In this document: in pieces, positions 9,040 to 17,996 of the stretch | Position numbering within the stretch: position 1 is the stretch's first letter | Layout of the letters: each line of letters opens with the position of its first letter | Assembly: GCF_051811025.1 (NCBI RefSeq) | Contig: NZ_JBPWQE010000001.1 | Coordinates: 930,001 to 994,000 of the forward strand | Direction: 5' to 3' | Source of the DNA: Tardiphaga sp051811025 | GTDB taxonomy: Bacteria; Pseudomonadota; Alphaproteobacteria; Rhizobiales; Xanthobacteraceae | Length of the DNA: 64,000 nt | Made by a program: the position numbers and the translations under genes | Notes under the pieces: model-generated | Databases searched by the model: none | Seen by the model: only the letters and a program-made list of their open reading frames with translations | What the model was told of the DNA's origin: nothing

Positions 9040-9900
9040 ATGAGTGATATGCGCACCGTTCAACGTCAGGTCTTACCTGTGCTCGATCACGTCGTCCTCA
9101 ACGTGATGGGCCAGCTTGATGAGGCGGCTGCGCAATATGTGCGCCTCGGCTTTCAGTTGACGGAGCGCGGTCATCATACGCTCGGCTCCAGCAACAATCT
9201 GGCGATCTTCGGCACGAACTATCTCGAATTGCTCGGCTATCTGCCCGGTCGCGAAACCATGCGGGCCGATCTCTGGGCCCATCCGCCGGGTTTGAGCGGA
9301 CTGGTGTTCAAGTCGGTCGATGCCGATCTGGTCTACGCGACGCTGAAGGACAACGCGGTCCCCGTGATGGAGCCGATGAGCTTCGCGCGACCGGTGGAGT
9401 TGCCGGACGGCGCCCAAGATGCGCGTTTCAAAGTCATCCGCGTGGCGGGCGACGAAGTGCAGAACGGCCGCACGTTCTTCTGCCATCATGATACGCCGGA
9501 ACTGGTGTGGCGCCCCGAATGGCAGACGCATGCCAATGGTGCCACTGAAATCGTCGAATTTGTCATCGCCTCGCAGCAGCCGGCACGCACCGCGACGCTC
9601 TATGAGCGCATGTTCGGCGCGCCGCTGCTGACGCCGACAGACGGCGGCTTTTCGTTCAGGGCCGGTGCCGCGACGATTTTCGTGCTCGATCCTGCCGCCG
9701 TGGCCGACCGCTATGCCGGCGCGGCGCTGGTCAGCCAGGACGGCACGGACCGCATGGTCGCGCTGGTGTTCAAGGTCGCGTCGCTCGATACGCTGCGTAG
9801 TGTGTTTGACGCGGCCGGCATTTCCTTCAAGCCCTATGCCGGCGGGATTATCGTGTCGCACACCGACGCTGCCAATGTCGCCCTGGGGTTCACGGCGTGA
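9040..9900 (+). CDS. VOC/glyoxalase-fold protein
   Basis: This 286-residue protein opens with the metal-binding beta-strand LDHVVLNV (His17) and has the two repeated beta-alpha-beta-beta-beta modules of the vicinal-oxygen-chelate superfamily. It looks closest to the glyoxalase-like group represented by Pfam Glyoxalase_3. Such proteins include dioxygenases, isomerases and non-enzymatic binding proteins, so the reaction cannot be named. A second conserved-looking region, FFCHHDTPELVWRPEW, could supply further metal ligands. Its TGA is shared with the start of the next gene, indicating translational coupling. It is probably a step in the same pathway as the flanking genes. Confidence 0.75.
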   Translation: MSDMRTVQRQVLPVLDHVVLNVMGQLDEAAAQYVRLGFQLTERGHHTLGSSNNLAIFGTNYLELLGYLPGRETMRADLWAHPPGLSGLVFKSVDADLVYATLKDNAVPVMEPMSFARPVELPDGAQDARFKVIRVAGDEVQNGRTFFCHHDTPELVWRPEWQTHANGATEIVEFVIASQQPARTATLYERMFGAPLLTPTDGGFSFRAGAATIFVLDPAAVADRYAGAALVSQDGTDRMVALVFKVASLDTLRSVFDAAGISFKPYAGGIIVSHTDAANVALGFTA

Positions 9901-11021
9901 TGGCGGCGTTGCTCAACGATTTTACCCGCAGCTTTGCGCTCGACTATGACGGCGCGCGCGTCAAGTTCCGCAGCGCCGCGGATGACCTCGGGGCCGAGTT
10001 GACCACCTACACCCATCCGGATCGCAAGGGGCCGGATGGCCAGGATCTGTGCATCGATGCGGCGCGGCTCGGCGATCCGCGTGCACCGTCGCAACTGGTG
10101 AGCCTCAGCGGCACCCATGGCCTCGAAGGTCTCAGCGGGTCGGCGGCGCAGATCGGCTGGATGCAGAGCGAGTTTGCGCGCGCTCTCCCGCACGGCGTGT
10201 CGGTGCTCCTGGTCCACGCGATCAACCCCTATGGCTTCGCTTGGAGCACGCGCACCACCGAGAACAATGTCGATCTCAATCGCAACTTCATCGATTTCTC
10301 CACTCCCCGTCCGGGCAATCCGGGCTATGCGAAACTCTATCCGCATCTGCTTCCGGAGGACTGGACACCGGCAGCCCTTCAGATCTACGCCGACGCCGTC
10401 GAAGCTTTCAAGGACGCGCATGGTGACGACGGTCTGTTCGACACGCTGGCGCGCGGGCAGTACGACTTCCCGGATGGCTCCAATTATGGCGGCGCCGGGC
10501 GGGAGTGGTCCAATCTGGCTCTGGAGACCGTGGTTGCCGATCATCTCGGTGCGGCCGAGCGCGTCGGCTTCATCGATTGGCATACTGGCATCGGTGATTT
10601 CGGCGAGTCCTTCTTTCTGTGCTTCAACCCTGAAGGTGGCGCGCTTCATGCGGAAGCCGTGCGCTGGTGGGGGCGTGACCGCATCGTCGGTCAGAAGCCG
10701 AACAGCTTCGCGCGGCCCAATTATCAGGGACTCGTGTTTCACGGCATGACCAGGTTCCTCGGCGCGCGACCAATGGTCGGCGCTGTGATCGAATTTGGCA
10801 CGCGAGGTACCAAGGTTCGCCGCGCTCTGCAGCTCGATCTCTGGCTGAAGTTCAAAGCCGAGAAAGACAGCGAGCGCGTTCGCATGCTGCGCGCAGACCT
10901 GCACGATTGCTTCGTGCCCGTGTCGTCGCACTGGCGTGAAGAGACCACAGAACAAGCCATTTCCATCACTCAACAGGCGGTGGAGGGGCTGGCAAGCTGG
11001 TCCCTCTCTGCCGCAGCCTGA
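9900..11021 (+). CDS. DUF2817 family M14-like zinc hydrolase
   Basis: This 373-residue protein has the DUF2817 signature: SGTHGLEG with zinc ligands His73 and Glu76, then NPYGFAWSTRTTENNVDLNR, then DWHTG with His228. These match the H-x2-E...H arrangement of M14 carboxypeptidase and aspartoacylase-type deacylases, so cleavage of a C-terminal amino acid or an N-acyl amino acid is plausible. There is no signal peptide, so it acts in the cytosol. The ATG at 9900 overlaps the upstream stop (TGATG). A GTG at 9897 is also in frame. Next to a peptide importer and a CoA ligase it could split an imported conjugate, but this is an inference. Confidence 0.72.
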   Translation: MAALLNDFTRSFALDYDGARVKFRSAADDLGAELTTYTHPDRKGPDGQDLCIDAARLGDPRAPSQLVSLSGTHGLEGLSGSAAQIGWMQSEFARALPHGVSVLLVHAINPYGFAWSTRTTENNVDLNRNFIDFSTPRPGNPGYAKLYPHLLPEDWTPAALQIYADAVEAFKDAHGDDGLFDTLARGQYDFPDGSNYGGAGREWSNLALETVVADHLGAAERVGFIDWHTGIGDFGESFFLCFNPEGGALHAEAVRWWGRDRIVGQKPNSFARPNYQGLVFHGMTRFLGARPMVGAVIEFGTRGTKVRRALQLDLWLKFKAEKDSERVRMLRADLHDCFVPVSSHWREETTEQAISITQQAVEGLASWSLSAAA

Positions 11022-11042
11022 ACCAACGGAGCGAGATAGATC

Positions 11043-12056
11043 ATGCGAGCAGTTGTCCTTTACGAACACGGCGATAACGATAAGCTGCAATTCACGGCGG
11101 ATTATCCGACGCCGAAGGCCGGCGAGGGCGACGTTGTCATCCGCGTGCGGGCATCGTCGATCAACTATCACGACGTTTTCACCCGCCGCGGTATGCCCGG
11201 CATCAAGGTGCCACTGCCTGTCATCATTGGCCTCGACGTGGTCGGTGAGATCGCCGAACTTGGCGCGGGCGTCACTGGCTGGAACATCGGTGATCGCGTG
11301 CTGATCGATCCGGTCAACCGCGTCGAAGGCGGCTTGATGGGCGAGACCCAGGATGGCGGCCTCGCCGAATTCTGCCGCGCCAAGGCGCATCAGCTCGTCA
11401 TGATTCCGGAGGGCGTCAGTTTCGAGCAGGCTGCGGCACTCCCGGTCGCTTATGGCACTGCGATCCGTATGATGAACACCATCGGCCAGATCAAGGCTGG
11501 CGAGAAGGTTCTGATCCTGGGCGCCAGTGGCGGCGTCGGCGTGTGCTGCGTCCAGCTCGCCAAGCTGGCCGGCGCCTACGTGATCGCCTGCGCCGGCAGC
11601 GAGGAGAAGGGCAAGCGGCTCACGGAGCTCGGCGCGGACGAGATCATCCTCTACACGCAGTCCGACTTAATGAAGACGATCTATGAGCGCCACGGCAAGC
11701 CGCATCGCCGTCGCTTCGTCGAAGGTGGCGGTGTCGACGTCGTGGTGAATTTCACCGGTGGCGACACCTGGGTCAAATCGCTGCGCTGCCTCAAGCTCGG
11801 CGGCCGCATTCTGACCTGTGGCGCCACGGCAGGTTACTCACCGACGGAAGATCTTCGCTTCATCTGGACCTTCGAGCTGGAGATCAAGGGCTCCAACGGC
11901 TGGGAACGCGACGATATCACCAAGCTGTTCGATCTCGTCGCAGCCAAGAAGCTGCAGGTGCTCATCGACAAGACCTATCCGCTGGAACAGGCGCACGAGG
12001 CTGTCAAAATCATCGAGGATCGTGCGGTATTCGGCAAAGTCGTGGTGACGCCGTGA
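11043..12056 (+). CDS. MDR-family NAD(P)H-dependent oxidoreductase (quinone-oxidoreductase-like)
   Basis: This 337-residue medium-chain dehydrogenase/reductase has an N-terminal GroES-like domain (SSINYHDVFTRRG) and a Rossmann domain with the nucleotide motif GASGGVGVCCVQLA. The catalytic-zinc cysteine expected in true alcohol dehydrogenases is replaced (NYHDVFTRR), and the structural four-cysteine lobe is absent. It is therefore more like quinone oxidoreductases or enoyl reductases that work without zinc. It probably reduces or oxidises a pathway intermediate with NADPH. A GGAGCGAGA ribosome-binding site precedes the ATG, and the next gene overlaps its stop by 4 nt. Confidence 0.75.
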   Translation: MRAVVLYEHGDNDKLQFTADYPTPKAGEGDVVIRVRASSINYHDVFTRRGMPGIKVPLPVIIGLDVVGEIAELGAGVTGWNIGDRVLIDPVNRVEGGLMGETQDGGLAEFCRAKAHQLVMIPEGVSFEQAAALPVAYGTAIRMMNTIGQIKAGEKVLILGASGGVGVCCVQLAKLAGAYVIACAGSEEKGKRLTELGADEIILYTQSDLMKTIYERHGKPHRRRFVEGGGVDVVVNFTGGDTWVKSLRCLKLGGRILTCGATAGYSPTEDLRFIWTFELEIKGSNGWERDDITKLFDLVAAKKLQVLIDKTYPLEQAHEAVKIIEDRAVFGKVVVTP

Positions 12057-12478
12057 GCAAGCCCGACGTTAAGATCCTGACGGCTGCAGAGATCCAGCAG
12101 ATGCTGGATGTCTCTCCCTTCAACCTGTTTCTCGGCCTTGAGGTGATCAAGGCCGATCCCGAGAAACAGGAAGTGACGATGCGTTCGCCGATGCGACCGG
12201 AATTCGAACGCCGGCCGGGCTCCAAGCAGTGGCATGGCGGCGTCATTGCCTCGGTTATCGACACGGTCGGTGATTTTGCTGTCGGCATGATGGTGGGGCG
12301 CGGCCTTCCGACCGTGAATTTCCGGGTCGACTACCTGAAGCCGGCTGTCGATACCGACTTGGTCGCAGTGTCGCGGGTGCGCCGAGCCGGCAAGAGCGTC
12401 GGCGTCGCCGACGTCGATGTATTTGACGAGAAGGGTGCGCTGCTCGCCATCGGCCGGGGCACCTATTCCACGCTTTAA
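12053..12478 (+). CDS. PaaI-like hotdog thioesterase
   Basis: This 141-residue hotdog-fold protein carries the family signature WHGGVIASVIDTVGDFAVG, in which the HGG turn and the Asp on the long helix form the active site. Relatives hydrolyse aromatic or acyl-CoA esters, often as a release valve when CoA becomes trapped. The likely start is GTG at 12053, overlapping the TGA of the upstream reductase. That overlap argues for coupled translation. In an operon that also encodes a CoA ligase, it could release a product acid or recycle CoA. Confidence 0.82.
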   Translation: MSKPDVKILTAAEIQQMLDVSPFNLFLGLEVIKADPEKQEVTMRSPMRPEFERRPGSKQWHGGVIASVIDTVGDFAVGMMVGRGLPTVNFRVDYLKPAVDTDLVAVSRVRRAGKSVGVADVDVFDEKGALLAIGRGTYSTL

Positions 12479-12490
12479 GCAAAATAACAG

Positions 12491-12518
12491 CAGGAACGGG
12501 CGACGGGGCCGGTTCCTG
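12491..12518 (+). terminator. intra-operon hairpin
   Basis: CAGGAAC (12491-12497) pairs with GTTCCTG (12512-12518), with TTTGC following. Lying between the thioesterase and the binding-protein gene, it is more likely an attenuator or mRNA-processing hairpin than a full stop, since the downstream genes are closely packed. Confidence 0.4.
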
Positions 12519-12538
12519 TTTGCAACAAAGGAAGAACA

Positions 12539-14143
12539 ATGAGCGGTTTTAGCAGACGTGATTTTCTGATGACGACAGCCGGCGCCGTTCTGGCGTCCGG
12601 CTTCGCCGGCTCTTCCAGTGCTGCAACAGCCACGCCGAAACGCGGCGGTACGCTGGTCGGCACATGGGGCGGATTTGAACCGCAATCGCTGTTCGTTCCA
12701 GCGGGCGGCGGCTCCAGCCCGTATTTCACTTCGACGAAGGTGTTCGAGCGGCTGATCCGCCTGACTGCCGATCTCAAATTCGAACCGGTGCTGGCTCTCG
12801 GGATCGAACCGGCAGAGGATTTTCGTAGCTACACGATCAAACTACGTCCGAACGTCACCTGGCATGATGGCAAGCCGTTGACCGCGGACGATCTGGTCTT
12901 CAATGCGATTCAATACTGGAAGCCAATCTCTGCCGGCGTCACACTCGATGCGCTGCAGACCGCAGAGGCCGTGGATCCACTGACCGTGGTGCTGAAATTC
13001 AAGGTGCCGGTGCCAGAGTTCTTCCTCAAGTCCGTGCTGGCCGGCAAGGCCGGTCTCGTCATTCCCAAGCATATCTATGACGGGTCGAACATCATTACTA
13101 ACCCGGTTAATAACACGCCGATCGGCACTGGTCCGTTCAAGGTCAAGGAGTGGGTGCGCGGCAGCCATGTCGAATATGCCCGCAATGACAACTATTGGAA
13201 TGCTGGCAAGCCCTATCTCGACAAGCTGGTGATCCGCTGGTGGCGAGATCCGGCGTCGCGGTCGGCTGCATTCGAGGCTGGCCAACTTGATATAGGCACG
13301 TTCAATCCGATCCCTGCGCCGGACATCGCGCGTCTGACGGCAACCAAGAAGTTCGTTGCCGAGACCAAGGGCTATTCGAATTCGGCGTGGATCACGAGTG
13401 TCGAGTTCAACCAGCGTCGCGAGATCTTCAAAAAGCGCGAGGTGCGTCAGGCTCTGCTTCATGCGATCGATCGCAGCTTCATCGCGGATACTGTTTTCTT
13501 CGGTCGCGCGCGTCCCTCGCTTGGCGCGCTCCACTTCTCGAATTCGATCTTCTTCACCAAGGACGTCCAGGATTATCCGTTCGACGTCAAAAAGGCCGCG
13601 GCGTTGCTCGATGCCGCGGGTTACCCGGTGAAATCTGGCTCGCGCTTCAAGATGAGCCTGGTATCGGCTGGGTGGTTCGAGGAAAACGTCAAGATTGGTC
13701 AGTACTTGAAGCAGGCCTTCGAGGACGTCGACATCACCGTCGATCTGGCTATCCCCGATCGCGCGACCTCGCTGAAGCGCATCTACACCGACTATGACTA
13801 CGACGTCGCGGTGTCGAACAATTCAGCCAGTATCGAGCCGATCCCGCAGACAACGCAATATTACACGACCGACGGCATCGTGAAGGGCGCCGCCTTCCGT
13901 AACGCCACCGGCTATTCCAATCCGAAGATGGACGAGATCGTCAGCAAGATGGCGATCGAGACCGATGAGAAGAAGCGCGTATCGCTGGTGCACGAGTTCG
14001 ACAAGCTCGCAGCGAGCGACGCGCCGGTCCTTCCGATGGTCGACCTTGAACCCGTGACGATCGCTCGTTCTGATGTCCGCGATCATTCGCTGACAGCGGA
14101 CTTCATGGGCGAAAGCTGGGCCGAGGTCTGGCTGGACCGCTGA
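12539..14143 (+). CDS. peptide-type ABC transporter substrate-binding protein (SBP family 5)
   Basis: This 534-residue periplasmic binding protein belongs to the DppA/OppA family. The N-terminus has a Tat-like signal (SRRDFLMTTAGAVLASG) with a cleavage region near AATA. The family features RPNVTWHDGKPLTADDLVFN and IGTGPFKVKEW are present. It captures the transported ligand and delivers it to the two permeases that follow. Family members bind peptides but also nickel, glutathione, opines and plant-derived compounds, so specificity is open. It is preceded by AAAGGAAG, and 14 nt separate it from the first permease. Confidence 0.92.
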   Translation: MSGFSRRDFLMTTAGAVLASGFAGSSSAATATPKRGGTLVGTWGGFEPQSLFVPAGGGSSPYFTSTKVFERLIRLTADLKFEPVLALGIEPAEDFRSYTIKLRPNVTWHDGKPLTADDLVFNAIQYWKPISAGVTLDALQTAEAVDPLTVVLKFKVPVPEFFLKSVLAGKAGLVIPKHIYDGSNIITNPVNNTPIGTGPFKVKEWVRGSHVEYARNDNYWNAGKPYLDKLVIRWWRDPASRSAAFEAGQLDIGTFNPIPAPDIARLTATKKFVAETKGYSNSAWITSVEFNQRREIFKKREVRQALLHAIDRSFIADTVFFGRARPSLGALHFSNSIFFTKDVQDYPFDVKKAAALLDAAGYPVKSGSRFKMSLVSAGWFEENVKIGQYLKQAFEDVDITVDLAIPDRATSLKRIYTDYDYDVAVSNNSASIEPIPQTTQYYTTDGIVKGAAFRNATGYSNPKMDEIVSKMAIETDEKKRVSLVHEFDKLAASDAPVLPMVDLEPVTIARSDVRDHSLTADFMGESWAEVWLDR

Positions 14144-14157
14144 GAGCGGAGGCAAAC

Positions 14158-15126
14158 GTGCGTCGCATCATCATCCGCAGGCTCGTGCAAATCATTCCGC
14201 TGATCTTCGCGGTCATTGTGATGAATTTTGTTCTGATTCATCTGGCGCCGGGGAGTCTGTTCGACGTCATGACGTCCGAACAGCAGATCACCGATCCGAA
14301 GATGCTGGATCAGCTGCGTCACACCTACGGCGTCGATCAGCCGGTGTCGGTGCAGCTTGCCAAGTATATCTGGTCGGTGATGCGGCTCGATCTCGGCTAT
14401 TCGTACCGGCAGAATGCCCCGGTGTTCGACGTGATCATGCAGCAGCTGCCGGCGACGTTGATCCTGATGCTAGCGGCCATCGGGATCGCGCTGCTCGTTG
14501 GCGTCACGGCCGGCGTGCTGGCGTCGATCAAGGTCAACACGATCTGGGATAATCTGATCTCGCTCGGTGCAGTATTCTTCTTCGCTGCACCGAGCTTCTG
14601 GCTTGGCATCATGATGACGGTGATGTTCGCAGTGAAGCTCGGCTGGTTTCCGGTCGGTGGCATGCGCACCATTGGTGTGGACGAGAGCGCCATCGGCGCT
14701 GTGCTGGACGTCATGCATCATCTCGTCCTTCCCGCAACAGCACTAGGGCTTTTCTACGCCGCAACCTTCGCGCGGGTGATGCGGGCCTCAATGTTGGAGG
14801 TGGCCCGGTTGGATTTCGTGCGAACGGCCCGTGCCAAGGGCCTGTCGGGCGGTCGCGTGGTGCTGGCACACGTAATGCGCAACGCAATGTTGCCCATCGT
14901 CACCCTGCTGGGATTGCAGCTTGGCACCATGCTCGGCGGCAGCGTCGTCATCGAGGCCGTGTTTAGCTGGCCCGGCATCGGCAGCCTGCTGTTCGACAGT
15001 GTGATGAGCCGCAATTTCCCCATGGTGCTCGGCGTACTCGTCCTCGGTTCACTGCTGGTCGCCGTCTGCAATGCCACGGTTGACTTGCTCTATCTGCGGC
15101 TCGATCCCCGCATCAAGGCGAGGTAG
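14158..15126 (+). CDS. ABC transporter permease, DppB type
   Basis: This 322-residue inner-membrane protein has about six transmembrane segments. The first follows RRIIIRRLVQIIPL, and the EAA coupling loop near RTARAKGLSGGRVVLAHV contacts the ATPases. It is half of the translocation pore, together with the next gene. The start is GTG at 14158 after AGCGGAGG. It is part of a five-gene importer with 3-nt spacing to the second permease. Confidence 0.92.
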   Translation: MRRIIIRRLVQIIPLIFAVIVMNFVLIHLAPGSLFDVMTSEQQITDPKMLDQLRHTYGVDQPVSVQLAKYIWSVMRLDLGYSYRQNAPVFDVIMQQLPATLILMLAAIGIALLVGVTAGVLASIKVNTIWDNLISLGAVFFFAAPSFWLGIMMTVMFAVKLGWFPVGGMRTIGVDESAIGAVLDVMHHLVLPATALGLFYAATFARVMRASMLEVARLDFVRTARAKGLSGGRVVLAHVMRNAMLPIVTLLGLQLGTMLGGSVVIEAVFSWPGIGSLLFDSVMSRNFPMVLGVLVLGSLLVAVCNATVDLLYLRLDPRIKAR

Positions 15127-15129
15127 GCC

Positions 15130-15975
15130 ATGCTGACATTGTTCTTCGATTTTGCCCGGCGCTTTGCCCGCAACCGCGCGGCGCTGGTTGGTCTGTTTCT
15201 CGTCCTGGTCGTCGTCGGTGTTGCTATTGCCGCGCCATGGTGGTTCCCGCGTAACCCGCTTCGTATTGTCGGGCGGCCGGAGATCTGGCCCTTCATGTCG
15301 TCGCGTTATCCGCTCGGCACGGATTCTCTGGGCCGTGACATTGCAGCGATGATTGCCCACGGCGCCCGCACCACGCTTCTGATCGGCCTCTGCGCCAGCC
15401 TGACCGCCACCATCATCGGTATCACCGTTGGCGCTACTGCGGCTTATGTCGGCGGCTGGGTCGATGAGCTGCTGATGCGCCTGACCGAATTGTTCCAGAC
15501 CATCCCGAACCTGATCTTCGTGCTGACCATCGTGTCGATCCTCGGGCAAAAGATCGAATATGTCACCATCGCCGTGGGTGTCGTGACCTGGACGCCGATC
15601 GCGCGGCTGACGCGTGCAGAGTTCATGTCGCTGCGCGATCGCGAATTCGTGCAGGCCTGCCGCGCCATGGGGATGGGCAGCCTGCGGATCATGTTCGGCG
15701 AGATACTGCCGAATGCATTGCCGCCGGTGATCGTGCTGTCATCACTCGTCGTTGCCGGAGCCGTTCTGTTCGAGTCCGCTGTGGCATTCCTTGGGCTCGG
15801 CGATCCCAATGTCACCAGTTGGGGGCAGCTGATCGGGGACGGCCGGACGCTCATTCGCTCGTCCTGGTACATTTGCGCAGTGCCGGGTCTCGCGATCATG
15901 CTCACTGTGCTGGCGCTCAACCTTGTGGGCGATGGCCTCAACGATGCGCTTAACCCCAAGCTGCGGGACCGCTGA
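15130..15975 (+). CDS. ABC transporter permease, DppC type
   Basis: This 281-residue permease has an N-terminal membrane anchor (NRAALVGLFLVLVVVGVAI), the family motif YPLGTDSLGRDI and an EAA loop (CRAMGMGSLRIMFGEILPNA). It pairs with the DppB-type protein to form the importer channel. It starts 3 nt after its partner, and its TGA precedes the ATG of the first ATPase by 1 nt, consistent with tight stoichiometric expression. Confidence 0.92.
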   Translation: MLTLFFDFARRFARNRAALVGLFLVLVVVGVAIAAPWWFPRNPLRIVGRPEIWPFMSSRYPLGTDSLGRDIAAMIAHGARTTLLIGLCASLTATIIGITVGATAAYVGGWVDELLMRLTELFQTIPNLIFVLTIVSILGQKIEYVTIAVGVVTWTPIARLTRAEFMSLRDREFVQACRAMGMGSLRIMFGEILPNALPPVIVLSSLVVAGAVLFESAVAFLGLGDPNVTSWGQLIGDGRTLIRSSWYICAVPGLAIMLTVLALNLVGDGLNDALNPKLRDR

Positions 15976-15976
15976 G

Positions 15977-17005
15977 ATGATCATGGGCAGCAAAGCCGTT
16001 CCAACGCCAATTCTCTCAATCGAAGACCTGCAGGTATCGTTGTTCACCCGCCGCGGCGTCTTGCCTGCGGTAGATGGGCTGTCGTTGACAGTCTCGGCCG
16101 GCGAGACTCTGGCCATCGTCGGTGAATCCGGTTGTGGCAAGTCGTTGACAGCGCTGGCGATCATGCGGTTGTTGCCGAACCCGCCCGCAAAGATCGTCGG
16201 GGGCGCCGTCCGCTTCATGGGGCGTGATCTCGCTGCCCTGTCCGAGCGCGAGATGCAGCGGGTCCGCGGCAAAGACATCTCGATGATCTTCCAGGATCCG
16301 ATGACGTCGCTGAACCCCGTGGTGGCGGTCGGGGATCAGCTGATCGAGGCAATCAGGCGCCACAATGACGTGTCGCGTCACGAAGCGAGAGACCGCGCGG
16401 TCGAGTTGCTGCGCCAGGTGCGCATCCCGGATGCGGAGCGCCGCCTCAACGACTATCCGCACCATATGTCCGGCGGAATGAGCCAGCGCGTCATGATTGC
16501 CATGGCGATTGCCTGTGGGCCAAAGCTCCTGATCGCGGACGAACCGACCACGGCGCTCGACGTCACCATCCAGGCGCAGATTATCGAGCTGGTGAAGGAG
16601 CTGCAGTCCAGCTCCGACATGGGCCTTATCATCATCACCCACGATCTCGGCGTGGTCGCCGAAGTCGCTGACCGGGTGGCCGTGATGTATGCCGGCCGCA
16701 AGGTCGAGGAAGCGCCGGTGGAGGCATTGTTCGAGCGGCCGCTGCATCGCTACACGCGCGGGCTGCTGGGGGCGACGCCATCGGCACAGCGCCGCCGGGG
16801 CAGCCGCTTGGTCGAAATCACGGGCAATGTGCCGGCACTGTCCGATTTGCCGGAAGGCTGTGCCTTCCAGAACCGTTGTCCCGATGTGTTCGATCGCTGC
16901 CGTGCCGAGCGGCCGCAACTGGCGCCGTTGCTGCCGCACCGTTCCGTCGCCTGTTTTGCTGCCGAGAAGGAGTTATCGCGCGATGCCGCTGCTATCGGTG
17001 CTTAG
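15977..17005 (+). CDS. ABC transporter ATP-binding protein, DppD type
   Basis: This 342-residue ATPase has Walker A GESGCGKSLT, the signature MSGGMSQRVMIAMA, Walker B LLIADEPTTALDVT and the H-loop ITHDLG. The C-terminal oligopeptide/dipeptide extension with a Cys-containing CAFQNRCP segment is present. It energises the importer together with the next protein. An ATG at 15977 is chosen; another in frame lies at 15983. The reading frame overlaps the second ATPase by 23 nt. Confidence 0.93.
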   Translation: MIMGSKAVPTPILSIEDLQVSLFTRRGVLPAVDGLSLTVSAGETLAIVGESGCGKSLTALAIMRLLPNPPAKIVGGAVRFMGRDLAALSEREMQRVRGKDISMIFQDPMTSLNPVVAVGDQLIEAIRRHNDVSRHEARDRAVELLRQVRIPDAERRLNDYPHHMSGGMSQRVMIAMAIACGPKLLIADEPTTALDVTIQAQIIELVKELQSSSDMGLIIITHDLGVVAEVADRVAVMYAGRKVEEAPVEALFERPLHRYTRGLLGATPSAQRRRGSRLVEITGNVPALSDLPEGCAFQNRCPDVFDRCRAERPQLAPLLPHRSVACFAAEKELSRDAAAIGA

Positions 17006-17972
17006 TCTCTGCGTCCAATACCAGAGCGCACAGGGTGTCGTGCGGGCGGTCGACGATGTGAGTTTCGACCTCGAGCCCGGCGAGACCGTTGGTCTGGTCG
17101 GGGAATCCGGCTGCGGCAAGTCGACGCTCGGCAAGGCGATCATGCGCCTTGTGCCGACGTCCGACGGACGCGTCTTCCTCGATGGTGACGATGTCACGCG
17201 GATGCAGGCCGGCGCATTGAAGGCCTCGCGAAAATCGATGCAGATGATCTTCCAGGATCCCTATGGCTCTCTCAATCCCCGCCACGACGTCGGCACCATC
17301 GTAGGTCAACCGCTCAGCGTCGCCGGCTGGTCGCGCCGTGACATCAAGGATCGTGTCATTGAGCTGATGGGACAGGTGGGCCTGCCGGCCGATGCGATGC
17401 GGCGCTATCCGCATGAGTTCTCTGGCGGTCAGCGCCAGCGTCTCGGCATTGCGCGTGCACTTGCGCTCAAGCCCAAGGTAATCATCTGCGACGAGCCGGT
17501 ATCTGCGCTGGACGTTTCGGTGCGCGCGCAGGTCATCAATCTGCTTGAGGACCTCCAGCAGGCAACGGGCGTGTCGTATCTGTTCATCTCGCACGATCTC
17601 TCGGTCGTCGAGCATATTTCGGACCGGCTGATCGTGATGTATCTCGGTCGTATCGTCGAAACAGGCCGCAGCGAGGACGTCTGGGATAGACCGGCGCATC
17701 CTTATACGGAGGCATTGCTCGCCGCCGCGCCGATCGCCGATCCGCGCATTGCACAGAGCCACGCTCGGAGCGTGCTGCAGGGCGAGTTGCCAAGCCCGCT
17801 CAATCCGCCGCCAGGCTGCAGCTTCAGTACGCGCTGCCCCTATGCACAGGCGCTGTGTCGCGAGGAGCGACCGATGCTACGCGATGTCTCCGATGGCCGC
17901 AAGGTGGCTTGTCACTACGATCTACTTGAACAACCCGCGGCGCTGCCGCGGGTTGCGCGGGTAGCCAATTGA
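16983..17972 (+). CDS. ABC transporter ATP-binding protein, DppF type
   Basis: This 329-residue second ATPase carries Walker A GESGCGKSTLG, the signature FSGGQRQRLGIARA, Walker B VIICDEPVSALDVS and H-loop ISHDLS. The C-terminal extension contains CSFSTRCPYAQALC, as in DppF and OppF. A longer in-frame extension upstream is ruled out because it lies inside the preceding ATPase gene. The ATG at 16983 gives the expected N-terminus MPLLSVLSLCVQY. It completes the five-component importer. Confidence 0.93.
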   Translation: MPLLSVLSLCVQYQSAQGVVRAVDDVSFDLEPGETVGLVGESGCGKSTLGKAIMRLVPTSDGRVFLDGDDVTRMQAGALKASRKSMQMIFQDPYGSLNPRHDVGTIVGQPLSVAGWSRRDIKDRVIELMGQVGLPADAMRRYPHEFSGGQRQRLGIARALALKPKVIICDEPVSALDVSVRAQVINLLEDLQQATGVSYLFISHDLSVVEHISDRLIVMYLGRIVETGRSEDVWDRPAHPYTEALLAAAPIADPRIAQSHARSVLQGELPSPLNPPPGCSFSTRCPYAQALCREERPMLRDVSDGRKVACHYDLLEQPAALPRVARVAN

Positions 17973-17996
17973 GTTCTCAGAAGTGGAGCATAGCCA

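Noticed and set aside
9834..11390. Minus-strand open frame of 518 residues opposite the DUF2817 and MDR genes
   Set aside because: It spans two convincing plus-strand genes and their junction. The composition is typical of high-GC antisense frames.
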